Positions 55,341-64,000 of a DNA stretch of 64,000 nucleotides are shown here, piece after piece. Below the pieces are notes generated by a model. That model was not told where the DNA came from. It searched no databases and worked only from the letters and a program-made list of their open reading frames with translations. The stretch is taken from assembly GCA_033807695.1 (NCBI GenBank), contig CM066311.1:496001-560000 (forward strand). The letters run 5' to 3'. The translations under genes were made by a program, and so were the position numbers. This DNA is from Daedaleopsis sinensis. Taxonomy: Eukaryota > Basidiomycota > Agaricomycetes > Polyporales > Polyporaceae. Positions within the stretch are counted from its first letter, which is position 1, and every line of letters starts with the position of its first letter.

Positions 55341-56600
55341 CTACTCAACCGCCCTCTCTTGATAATGTGGGAGACCCTGATTCCAGCTCTCCCTCTGCAG
55401 CACACGGTCCTGCCGAAGTCTCGTCAACTCCTCCCGCAAAACCGCGATATCCGTCTTCATGCGTGTCACGGTCCCGTCGCTAGCCGTGTTGTGCGTATAC
55501 TCTGTTCCCGAGTCACCCCGTCTCCGAGTCATGCGTGTCCCAGACAGGGAGGCACCGTCCGGCGTGACGAATGCTTCATCCGCGGGTACCATCTCCTCGT
55601 CCGGGATGGTGTTCCCAGATGCACGGACAGATGCAGCGGTGTGTGCGTGAATCGCGCCGGGCGCGAATGCGAAACCAGCTCCCTCGACCCCACCCTGTTT
55701 CTTCCGACTCCCTGCCACCCCCGTACGCGGGTCGTCCCACGGTTCGATGATCTGCTTCTCGGTATCTTCGGAGGTATCTCGGGATGCAGAGCCTAGCGCA
55801 CGGGTGTGTCGTCGGCGGCGCAAGAGCCACCAGATGAGCACGGCAATGAGGAGAATTGGCAATGCGACGCCTCCAATGGTACCGCCAACGATCAGCCCAA
55901 CGGGTACGGGTATCGCGGAGTCACCGCTGTTGGCTATACTAGTAGGCGACGCCTGGGTGAGTTGGGGGGTGGAGGAAGTAGCAGTGTGATTATCGAGGGG
56001 AGGGGATGGTGTCGACGAGTCGGATTCTGTCGAAGTGTACATGACATAGTCAAAGAGGACCAGCGAGTTGGACGTGATTGCCTCTGTTTGTACCTCTAAG
56101 ACGTGCTCGGTGTCGTCGAGGCCCTCTCGAGAAAAGACGAGTATGTTGTACTGGTATTCAGGCATTGTGCCTGTGCCGATGTGCGCATAGATCCCGGCGG
56201 GAGCGTGGTCGAGGACAAAGGAGAGGTTGGTTACCGGGGTCATTGCGATGTCGTAAGGGAGGTAGTTCACCACAACGTTGAATACGTATACGGCAGTTCC
56301 ATTGAAATTTATCGTGATGGAATGCGGGGTGTCACCTATGTTTTGCGTGGTATCCTCCCATGTTCCTTGAAAAGTCAACAGCGGATTGAGTTGGGCTCCA
56401 CAAGCAAGGCAGGTTGAGCCTTCCTTCCAGGATGCCGGTGGTGCATATGTAAGACCTCCTCCGGCATTGTCAATCGTCCGGTTGACAGAGCCTGCGGTGG
56501 AATAGCCCGCGAAGAGGAAGAGGATGAGGACGAGCAGAGGGCCGGTGGGGGATGGTAGCAGTCCGGGGTAGATGACTCGGACTCGTAGAGGATCGATCAT
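55341..56600 (-). CDS. PPxY-family surface protein, copy I (PPxY changed to LPHY)
   Basis: Single exon of 419 residues. Signal region PLLVLILFLFAGYSTAG. Ectodomain: NRTIDNAGGG, CLACGAQLN, FQGTWEDTTQ, GTAVYVFNVVVN, TNLSFVLDH, EHVLEVQTEA, LVLFDYVMYT. The region after TIDN is about 8 residues shorter than in the relatives (the GDSVTG motif is missing). The helix is IPVPVGLIVGGTIGGVALPILLIAVLIWWLL, followed by RRRRH. The tail has TEYTHNTASDGTVTRM and TDIAVLREELTRLRQD. It ends NQGLPHYQERAVE: the first Pro of PPxY is Leu, so WW-domain binding may be weakened. Confidence 0.83.
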   Translation of the reverse strand: MIDPLRVRVIYPGLLPSPTGPLLVLILFLFAGYSTAGSVNRTIDNAGGGLTYAPPASWKEGSTCLACGAQLNPLLTFQGTWEDTTQNIGDTPHSITINFNGTAVYVFNVVVNYLPYDIAMTPVTNLSFVLDHAPAGIYAHIGTGTMPEYQYNILVFSREGLDDTEHVLEVQTEAITSNSLVLFDYVMYTSTESDSSTPSPPLDNHTATSSTPQLTQASPTSIANSGDSAIPVPVGLIVGGTIGGVALPILLIAVLIWWLLRRRRHTRALGSASRDTSEDTEKQIIEPWDDPRTGVAGSRKKQGGVEGAGFAFAPGAIHAHTAASVRASGNTIPDEEMVPADEAFVTPDGASLSGTRMTRRRGDSGTEYTHNTASDGTVTRMKTDIAVLREELTRLRQDRVLQRESWNQGLPHYQERAVE

Positions 56601-57126
56601 CTGAGGGGAGACGCTGCGTCACGGAGCGCAAGAAAAGAAGGGGGTGGGATTGTGGGTAGCTTCCCACCTTACAACTAGCAGGGCATGGAGCTTATCTAGG
56701 AGCAGGGCACAACGACGTGGACGGGAAGCTGGCAGATGATGGATTGTTGAACAATGCGCAAACGCCAGATGTGTTCGGCAGCGTGCCATAGCCTGAACAA
56801 TACGTTCGCCGCCACTTCAAGGATGGAGATGAAGTTACTGGTTTGTATGGATACCACGCGGCACGGCGGCGAGGTCGCGGGACATAGCGCACAGCCCGTC
56901 TCGGGAGGGCAGTGCGCGTGAATAGGTTCACGGTGACCTAGATAACATCGGGGGAGTACATGGTGCCCAGTAACCTTGCAATGCGCCTTCATGAACATCT
57001 GGCTTCGACGCAACAGAGGCTACGCAACGATTCGCAGCGGTTCAAGCGTTTATGCACTGGCCCATATAAGTTCATGAGACGTCCTGATCACCCAGTGCTC
57101 GAAAAATGATGCCAAACCAGCTCACC
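56601..57126. other. intergenic between I and J
   Basis: This is the likely promoter of I plus the 3' region of J. No gene is supported. Confidence 0.4.
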
Positions 57127-58341
57127 TTAGTCCACCACCCTCTCGTGATATTGCGGAGGCTCCTGGTCCCAACTTTCCCTCTGCGGCACGTAATCCCTCC
57201 GGAGCCTAGACACCTCCTCGCGCAGCACTGCGATATCCGTCCGAATGCGCGTCGCGGTCCCGTCACTAGCGGTACAAAGCGTATACTCCGAGTCCGTACC
57301 CGCGTCGTCCCGCCTCGCGCGTCCGGACAGCGAGGAACGTACGGCAGGAGCCGCATCGGCGGCGACGTCTGTGTGCGAGCTTCCTACCGCAGACGCAATG
57401 ACATTGGAGGGTTGGGGCGCACTAGCACACCAAGCGCTAGGTGCCGCGGGAGCTCGGGGGCTGAACATCCCCCGGCTTTTCCGACAGTGCGCCATCGTCG
57501 CAGGCGGGCTGTGCGGCAACGGAGTGACAGTCTTCTCGGCGTGCTCCGCGTGCCTTTCGATGGACGAGCTGACGCGCCTAGCGCGTCGCCGGCGGAGAAG
57601 CCACCCCACGAGCAAAGTGAGGAGGACTCCTACGCCGATCCCTCCAACGGCGGAGCCGATGATCGCGCCCGCGGGGGGAGAGCGGTCGGCGCGAAGAATG
57701 CTAGACGAGGCAGTGAGAGAGGGTGAGGAAAGGGAGGAGGACTGAGAGACCGATGGAGGAGGGTCGGTAGTGGTGACCGTGTATAGTGCATAGTCGAATA
57801 GAACCATTGCCGTGGAGCTCCTCATCGCCGCGTGTATCTCTAGCACGTGCTCCTTGTCTTCGAGACCCTCCTGGCTCAACACGTTGACGTTGTAATCATA
57901 CTGGGTTATTGCAAGCGGGTTGCCTCTAGCCGTGTAGTTCGCGACCGTGGTGTTGTCCAAGACGAAGGAGAGGTCGGTGATGGTATGCATGTTGCCAGCG
58001 GCTGCGATGTTGTTGGCGATGATATTGTACACGTAGATGGCGATCCCACTGAATCGTATCGTTATATATCGTGACTGATCTCCAAGGCTGTGATCGGTAT
58101 ACGCCCATGTTCCATGGAGGGTCATCGATGGATCCGGAGTCGCGATACAACTAGGTCCACAGGTATCGCCTTCCTTCCAGAGGTTCGATGGCATATACTC
58201 TGGCACCACTCCAGTAACGTTGTCTCCTAGTGCGTTGTCAATGATGCGATGGGAGTTTGCATTGGCATAGTCTGCGAGGAGGAAGGGGCATATAAGGGAC
58301 CATAGTAGTCCCAGGCGTATGAAGGGTAGAGGCCCGACCAT
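57127..58341 (-). CDS. PPxY surface-protein family, copy J (subfamily 2)
   Basis: Single exon of 404 residues. Signal region LLWSLICPFLLADYANA. Ectodomain: HRIIDNALGDNVTG, CGPSCIATPD, LHGTWAYTDH, GIAIYVYNIIAN, TDLSFVLDN, EHVLEIHAAM, MVLFDYALYTV. The NRT sequon after the signal peptide is replaced (NSHRI), and the CxxC pair has become CGPSC. A short Ser-rich stalk is followed by a helix (AIIGSAVGGIGVGVLLTLLVGWLL) and RRRRARR. The tail has DSEYTLCTASDGTATRI, TDIAVLREEVSRLRRD, and the end QEPPQYHERVVD. The last 60 residues are nearly the same as in copy I. Confidence 0.85.
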   Translation of the reverse strand: MVGPLPFIRLGLLWSLICPFLLADYANANSHRIIDNALGDNVTGVVPEYMPSNLWKEGDTCGPSCIATPDPSMTLHGTWAYTDHSLGDQSRYITIRFSGIAIYVYNIIANNIAAAGNMHTITDLSFVLDNTTVANYTARGNPLAITQYDYNVNVLSQEGLEDKEHVLEIHAAMRSSTAMVLFDYALYTVTTTDPPPSVSQSSSLSSPSLTASSSILRADRSPPAGAIIGSAVGGIGVGVLLTLLVGWLLRRRRARRVSSSIERHAEHAEKTVTPLPHSPPATMAHCRKSRGMFSPRAPAAPSAWCASAPQPSNVIASAVGSSHTDVAADAAPAVRSSLSGRARRDDAGTDSEYTLCTASDGTATRIRTDIAVLREEVSRLRRDYVPQRESWDQEPPQYHERVVD

Positions 58342-58831
58342 CTAAAGAGCATCGTCAGTCTTCCGGAGAACATCGAGAAGCAAGTTGAACGCACGAGTGA
58401 GGACGAGAAGTGTAGGGGAATTGTGGGCAACTCCCCACTGCAATACGACCAGGACCTTATACGAGAACACGCCCGCACAGCCCTACATAATGGCTTCGAC
58501 GCAGCGGTGTCAGAACCGGGAGCAATTGGGATGATTGAACAACGAACATAAACTTTGTTTGAGATACCGATACCATGGCTACTAAGTCTCAAAGTCCTCG
58601 ACTTCGAATGCGCCGAGCCGTCATCGTAGGCTTCTTGATGGAGGCCCGTGGGTGTATAGTTCCTATATAGAGAGAGCAGTGAACGTTGATGGAGCCCAGC
58701 AGGAGCTGCGAACGAGCGACTAGTTGACCCCAGCAGGAGCTGCCGTAAGCCCCGTTGTCACTCAAGCGGCAGTCGAAGAGTCGCAATATGCGCTGTTCGA
58801 CTCGTGAGTGCGCGTAAGCTGTCAGACTCAC
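58342..58831. other. intergenic
   Basis: Promoter side of copy J. The phrase CCCAGCAGGAGCTGC-like occurs twice (about 58687 and 58730). No gene is supported. Confidence 0.4.
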
Positions 58832-60458
58832 CAGCACATCGCCCATTATTTGGTCCGCGTGTACAGCGAGCCGACAGAAGGTTTGAGTGACATTGCAATA
58901 CGGCAGTGGAAGGACGAAAATCGAACTCGCAATAAATATTACTTCTATGACTGCGAAAGGATGATGAGACGGCCCGATTTAGCACAGCGCCAGTCGGTGA
59001 GAGATGAGAGTACTTACGGTGCGCAGAATATCGATCATGGACTCGAAGAATATAGGAATTGTGAGCATTGACAAGTAGTCAGGATACTAGTGAGTGTTGG
59101 ACTGAACGTTGTCCCATGTAACGTAGAAACTAGTCCACCGTTAACATGTCGATCCGGAGAGCGTGGTCTGAAGATACTGAATACTGACCCATTCCTAAAC
59201 TGAGGCTGTCCGGAACCATTGCGCTCCGGAGTCATGTCCAGCGACGAAAGAGACTTGTGCGTGTTGATGAGGTACCGAGCCACGGGATCTTCCAGATGGC
59301 CGAACGTGGACTTCACGATCCTATACGCCCCGCTAGCCCTTTAAGTGTATGATGTGAGCAATGGCATACAAATAATGATATAGAGACAGCTTCAAGGCCG
59401 CTCACCAGTATAGCGGCGGGACAAAAATGATTTCCTTCACAACCTTGGAAGCGACGGCCGCAACTTCTGTCTGTCTGTAGGTTCCACGACGCATCTGAGG
59501 ATAGCATAGAACAGACTGTTAGCAGTTTTTTAAATCTAGGATACGGGACTCGAGCGTACCAAAGCCCAATAGAGCAGTCGAGCGAAGGTGCCGGCCAGGG
59601 AGTCATCCATCATGTCGTCGTCGTCGTCTTCGGACGTCTCGTCACCACTGGCCGAGTCCTCCGAGTCATACACATTCTCGTTTTCTTCGTCGCTCTCGCC
59701 CTCCACCTCTTCTTCGTCTTGGAGCTCTGCGTTGTCGTGCTCGTCCTCGGCACCGAGGACATACCCGGCAGTTCCGTCCGCACCTTGGAAACCCTCCATG
59801 TCCTCATCATCCAGACCGATGAACATAGCACCAAAGTGTATAGCAGGCAAGCCCACGACATACGACGCCACGCGACCTGCTGCCTGCTTGGAGCGCTTCG
59901 CGGGACCGCACACCTTCTCGACGATCTGGGGCTCTGCTGCGGTGAGGTCACATTGGTACTGGAGCAGCTTCACCAAGAGGTCCGTCGTCGTTTGCCTCCT
60001 ATTTTCAATAACGTCCATCCGTGTACAGTGTCCCTGGTCCAGTCCTTTCCGCAAGAAGGTCAGATCGTACGGAACGAAGGCGAAGACGGCACAATCCACG
60101 TACCGTTCACGTAGAATCGCCGGCTATGGACGACCCGACCTTCGTACTCCGTAGTTAACTCTCGGAGATACTCTTCCACATCTTGAATGGCTTTTCGGAC
60201 GGCTTCGATGGTCCCGAAGGCATGCTTCCGCACATCTCGCGCGTGTTCTCCGATGCGGGGCTATAATAAATCCGCGCGCTCGGAAGCGTGTTTGTACGAC
60301 GGGACGGTCTGAACCCACTCGGCATAGTGCTCGTCGCAGTACGAGAGGCGCGTGCCATACACCTTGCAACGCGTTTTGCAGTCGGCCTGGAGGGCGATGC
60401 AGAGCTTGCGGTCCGAGGGTTTGCGTTGTAGCGGCGCGCGATCGTTGGCGTTCTTCAT
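58832..60458 (-). pseudogene. C/C/C/H cysteine-module gene with premature stop
   Basis: From ATG 60458 the module reads KLCIALQADCKTRCKV then YCDEHYAEW. It continues with SYKHASERADLL and reaches an in-frame TAG at 60261-60263. Directly after it, in the same frame, homology resumes (PRIGEHARDVRKHAF, EAVRKAIQDVEEYL, HSRRFYVNG at a donor), aligned with the GERAETLRPQ region of unit 1. Later exons give GHCTRMDVI, a long acidic tract (EDDDDDMMDD), FARLLYWALV, KVVKEIIFVPPLYW, YRIVKSTFGHLEDPVARYL and a hydrophobic end (VIFIASSIFVLPLP). These exons show what the full-length family looks like. The upstream ATTATAG could be an acceptor, but no matching donor fits. Confidence 0.6.
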
Positions 60459-60641
60459 GATGCACAGCTATGTGAGGGTAGAGGTGTCGATGGTAGAGTA
60501 CAAAGACAAAACGCACCGCGGTGCGACTCTATCTCTCGCCGTTATGACCCCTTCCGGAATGGCGCCGCCGGTCGGTGGGAGCGGGCCGGAGGTCCGACGA
60601 ACACAAGGGTACTTAGCACGTAGTTTCAACGCGAGACGACA

Positions 60642-61190
60642 TTACAGTGTATCCTGTGGTCTGACTACGAGCTTCGTGCCGCTTACTTGGTCCTTCTTGA
60701 AGTGTTCCAGTCCGTTCACAATGCCGTGGAATGCTCCAGTAAGAATCTCCTCACCGTTAGGCTGACAAGGTACACAGACCAGTTGTGAGACTTTGCGAAA
60801 GTTATACGTCTGCAGACTCACGTAGAGTACATACCTCGACGTCGCTGCTCCCGTGCAGCTACAGAACGGCTGCCAGCAAGCTCTCGCTCACGAACAGCCC
60901 GTGCACGAAATGCACCTTCTTCCCAGAATCCCTCAGCGTCTGGCAGGACAAAGACGAACGAAGTCGCCCTACGAGGCCATAAGCGCATCACCGATGGCCA
61001 GCGTGTCGGTGTATGTTAGAGACGGCGTCGTAGACGTAGCCGAAGAGCCCGCCTGCGACCTTCGTCGCCTCCGCCTTCAGCGCCTCGGCGGGAAGTTTGC
61101 GGTCGAGGATGTGCGTCGCGCCGAGAGACTTTAGGGACCCGGCGTTGTGCGGTGACGCGGTGGGTTCGGATAGGGTGAGACTCACCAATG
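60642..61190 (-). pseudogene. zinc-type alcohol dehydrogenase (MDR) remnant, 3' part only
   Basis: The minus strand holds ASPHNAGSLKSLGATHILD, RKLPAEALKAEATKVAGG and YVYDAVS, then FVFVLPDAEGFW and KKVHFVHGLF in shifting frames. The C-terminus follows: EILTGAFHGIVNGLEHFKK, DQVSGTKLVVRPQDTL, stop. These match the cofactor-binding half and end of fungal MDR/quinone-oxidoreductase-like enzymes. The N-terminal GroES-like half is absent upstream, and the frame is broken by stops (for example after LLAAVL and before GDFV). It is a truncated remnant. Confidence 0.6.
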
Positions 61191-63115
61191 GAGGAGGAAT
61201 CGCTGCTCATGGACCCTCCGCAACCTCATCTCGACCTTTATCAGATCCAGGAACTTGAAGGTCTTGACGTCCACGAGGATATGGTCGAGATCGCTTTCCC
61301 GGTCGTGGTTTCGGGGCTTCTTGCGATAGAGCTGAAAACCCTGCCTAACAGCCTCTATAGAAATCCTCCTGTACTTCAAGTATGACTGAGGCATACTCTC
61401 TTGGGTAGACCGGCGTGCGCAGCTCGTCCACCGTGGTTTCACACTGTTGGACGGGGACACGAGTATTCCCCTGAGACCGGTCGAATCTGGCATGAGGTCT
61501 TGCGCATGCCTTTGAGATAGTATGAGAGAAAGAGTATTCCTGGACTACAGTGTGACTTAGGGAGGACTTAGGGAGGAGCTCGCCGCCGACGATAGGGACG
61601 ATGATGATGGCAGGAGTCACCATGATAGCGCTGGACATCCACGTGTAGTCAGCGCTTCAGTCAGCGCTCGCCGCTCAGGCCCCCTTCAAAACGGTTTACC
61701 GACTCCGAGAGTCTTTCTTTCACTTTCAGGCTGCCGTGAATTACTTGGATTTTGAAGCTCGAAGTTTGGTCAGGATTGTGGTATGTATGTCATTGGTACT
61801 AGTCTGATGATCATGCTAAGAACATATGGCCACTAGCTAGGGTGCATACTCGCACTAACTTGTATCCGCATTACTTCACTGGTAGCCCGACTCGGAGTTC
61901 GGTGGTGACTCAGACGCTATACAGCTTACCAGTGTGCCATGCGCATCCTCTGTGAAGTTTGAACTAAATCAGTCGTTTTGCCTCGCTAGGTCACGGTGTC
62001 ATGCGGCCAGTGGTGGAATGCATGGAGACCTTCTAGCCTCTACGCTACACAGGCTAGCGTTCATCTCATCAGGTGCTGAGTTGACACACCTCCTAGAACC
62101 ATAGATGTTCGTGATGTTCATCTCGTCTTCCGTGTGCAGCTGAGGTCCGGCTAAGTAAGCCATCGGCCCGATCTAAGAGAGGTGAGTACTTCTGTGGGTG
62201 TTTGTAGTTAATGAGCGCTGATGACGGGCAACCGCCGCACTGTCTCATAACATCTTGACATTCCCTATCAGTCCCTTTCGAGAAGATCGACGGGATTCGG
62301 CATTCTGGCTCTTCGAATCCCATCTCCAGACGGCGCTCACGAATCCATCGAGTTATCGAGCCCCGGGACAGGTACGGAAACGATCGATGAAGGGTGCCTA
62401 TGACACTATGTAGTACTGGCCGCGTAACCATCCTGCGTGACCGTCTCCAGCATTGAACAAATGCTGAGCCACGTAAGCCAGAGCGTATTGGTCTAGATTC
62501 TTTTCCCACTGATCAATCACTACGGCGATCAGAATCGCCCCTCTTGTTAGGACCCGTTCTACAGCGGCCTGACAAACCCCTACGGCAGGTTCTGCAGCTT
62601 GCGGCAAACACAAAGTTTTCCTTATACGAACGATCTAGTGAATTTCCCGGTGTCTATACCATCTGTGGCGCGGCGGCCTCCGGGCCCAAGAAACCGCCCG
62701 AAGATACCTCCGAAGGCACCGTACATGCACTCGGAGCCTTGCTTGTAGCGTTCGAGACTGATATCCTCTTCGGATCTACAGCTCTACCGCACACACTCAC
62801 GATGTCGCTTCCGTGCTATCTGCGCTCGTGCGTTGCATATGAGTGAATAGGTTCGAAATCGAAGACGTCGGCCAAACGCCACTATCTGTGCCGCTGGGGG
62901 AGGATGTTAGCCTTGTGACATCCGTTCGCTCCGACGGATCGCATTTCGCAGGGGCATACATACCATATCCAACCCTGCCTCGCGCTCGCTATCATGCCGC
63001 ATCTCCGGTATATTACGGTCAGCAGCCCGGTTATCTACCGGTGTCCAAAGGACGCGGCCTCAGGCTCTGACATTCCATTCCCCACATCCGTAACCCCCTC
63101 TTCCTCTGGTTCTCC
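61191..63115. other. region without recognised gene
   Basis: A minus-strand protein-like stretch at 61182-61640 (TTVDELRTPVYPREYASVI, then YLKYRRISIEAVRQGFQLY) may be exons of an unknown gene. Otherwise I see only short frames. Confidence 0.3.
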
Positions 63116-64000
63116 ATGTTTCCTCGAGCAGAGCATATTGGCTCGCTAAAGCGACCCGATATCCTTCTCCAGAAGAGAGCCGACTTGAAGCATGGGAAGT
63201 ACACAGCAGAAGACCTGCGCGCATGCGAAGAGGAGTGCATCGCGGCCGCTGTCAAGATGCAGCTCGACTTAGGGTTCCAGGTTATCACTGATGGCGAGTT
63301 TCGCAGGTTGGTCACTCATCAGGATGTGCTTGATACTACTCCTGCTAGTGATGCTCTTTAGGGAGATATTTCACGACGGCATTTTCGACAAGCTCGCAGG
63401 GCTGAAGATATTGTCGCAACGTAAGGCTCTCTCACACTCGACAGCCTTTCGACATCGTTCACGTCATTTCTCTAGCTCCGACATACATGTTCCAGGTACT
63501 CGTGGACTAATTCGACCTAGTCTTACATCCTGCCCTGACTTTTCGCATTGTTAGACTTTCAACTTCGTTCAAGCATTCCCCATTACCCACATCGCCACTG
63601 TGCGGCATTTTGGTCGAGCATTGTCGCATGCGCTGATAATGCTCCGGTATAGGGAAGGATACATAGAACAGTCTCGCTGTATGGGCAGGCCTTCGACTCG
63701 CTAAAGAAGCTAGTAGGATTCGAGGTCCGTCCTATAGCACCCCGTAACAAGTCGTACCGACACTCACCGCCAGCGACAGAACGTAGACAGGATCAAGATC
63801 ACGATGGGTGCCCCAGAGTGGTACCACTTCCGTCATGGGAAATACACATACGAGCCGACGGCGTATACCAACGACGGTTAGCACTGTCAGCCTTCAGATG
63901 CGACGACCCTACTGAGCCATTCTATCTCCTCTAGCGGATTACTTTGCGGACATAGCAAGGGTGTACCGGGAAGAGATCCTGGATCTCTATGCCCGTGGAT
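63116..64000 (+). CDS. MetE/UROD-like protein (cobalamin-independent methionine synthase C-domain family), 5' part
   Basis: Exon 1 (63116-63306) starts MFPRAEHIGSLKRP and ends QLDLGFQVITDGEFRR, the typical N-terminal signature of fungal stand-alone MetE-C-like proteins. Exon 2 (63362-63420) gives EIFHDGIFDKLAGL in phase. After a stretch I could not resolve (63421-63790), an exon at 63791-63876 reads IKITMGAPEWYHFRHGKY, then YTNDG. The next exon from 63935 reads DYFADIARVYREEILDLYA and runs out of the window. The family binds zinc and methyl-transfer substrates in methionine synthesis, but the role of such short paralogues is unclear. The unresolved middle could hide damage. Confidence 0.7.

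Noticed and set aside
59588..60154. + strand frame of 188 codons, Ser-rich
   Set aside because: It mirrors the acidic tract of the minus-strand C/C/C/H gene, which has splice sites and homology.
1..64000. CRISPR array, prophage or bacterial operon
   Set aside because: There are no regularly spaced repeats, and spliceosomal introns are everywhere. The sequence is eukaryotic.

Overview
This window reads as genomic DNA of an agaricomycete (mushroom-forming basidiomycete; a polypore would fit). Protein genes have many 50-60 nt GT-AG introns and even 6-9 nt micro-exons. There is a Plavaka-type DNA transposon, and the gene families are of basidiomycete type. No rRNA, tRNA, CRISPR or bacterial-style operon was seen. 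All calls come from reading the sequence; no database search was run.

Layout. (1) 164-10454 is a complete 10,291 bp Plavaka (CMC-superfamily) transposon with imperfect terminal inverted repeats. It carries a transposase, an ORF derived from the C-terminus of the splicing factor Snu66/SART-1, and a large charged accessory protein. (2) 10606-15818 holds two paralogous MYND-finger genes on either side of a decayed flavin monooxygenase on the opposite strand. (3) 16102-17371 is a C2H2 zinc-finger gene. (4) 18.3-25.5 kb is a diverged tandem duplication with a ~4.0 kb period. Each unit has a small C/C/C/H cysteine-module gene and a gene for a single-pass surface protein. (5) 25497-35787 is a second transposon copy of identical length in inverted orientation, inserted in the second surface-protein gene. 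The rest of that gene and of unit 2 resumes at 35788. (6) 37.7-58.3 kb is an array of eight more intronless surface-protein genes with one two-module C/C/C/H gene among them. (7) 58.8-61.2 kb holds a C/C/C/H gene with a premature stop and an alcohol-dehydrogenase-like remnant. (8) 63.1 kb to the window end is the start of a MetE/UROD-like gene.

The most unusual content is the ten-member surface-protein cluster. Members share a signal peptide, a ~155-residue ectodomain with a CxxC motif, a Ser/Thr stalk, one membrane helix, a poly-Arg stop-transfer segment, LRxEVxRLR coiled-coil repeats and a C-terminal PPxY motif. PPxY motifs are known ligands of WW-domain (Nedd4/Rsp5) ubiquitin ligases, so these look like fast-evolving surface proteins with a shared cytoplasmic output. 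C/C/C/H genes are interleaved with them. I do not know a described function for either family.

History readable here: local duplication built the array; the 4 kb unit was duplicated; the unit-1 surface gene lost its signal peptide by mutation; unit 2 was then hit by a Plavaka element. The two Plavaka copies differ at only three sites that I found, all CpG-to-TpG/CpA transitions, so transposition was recent.
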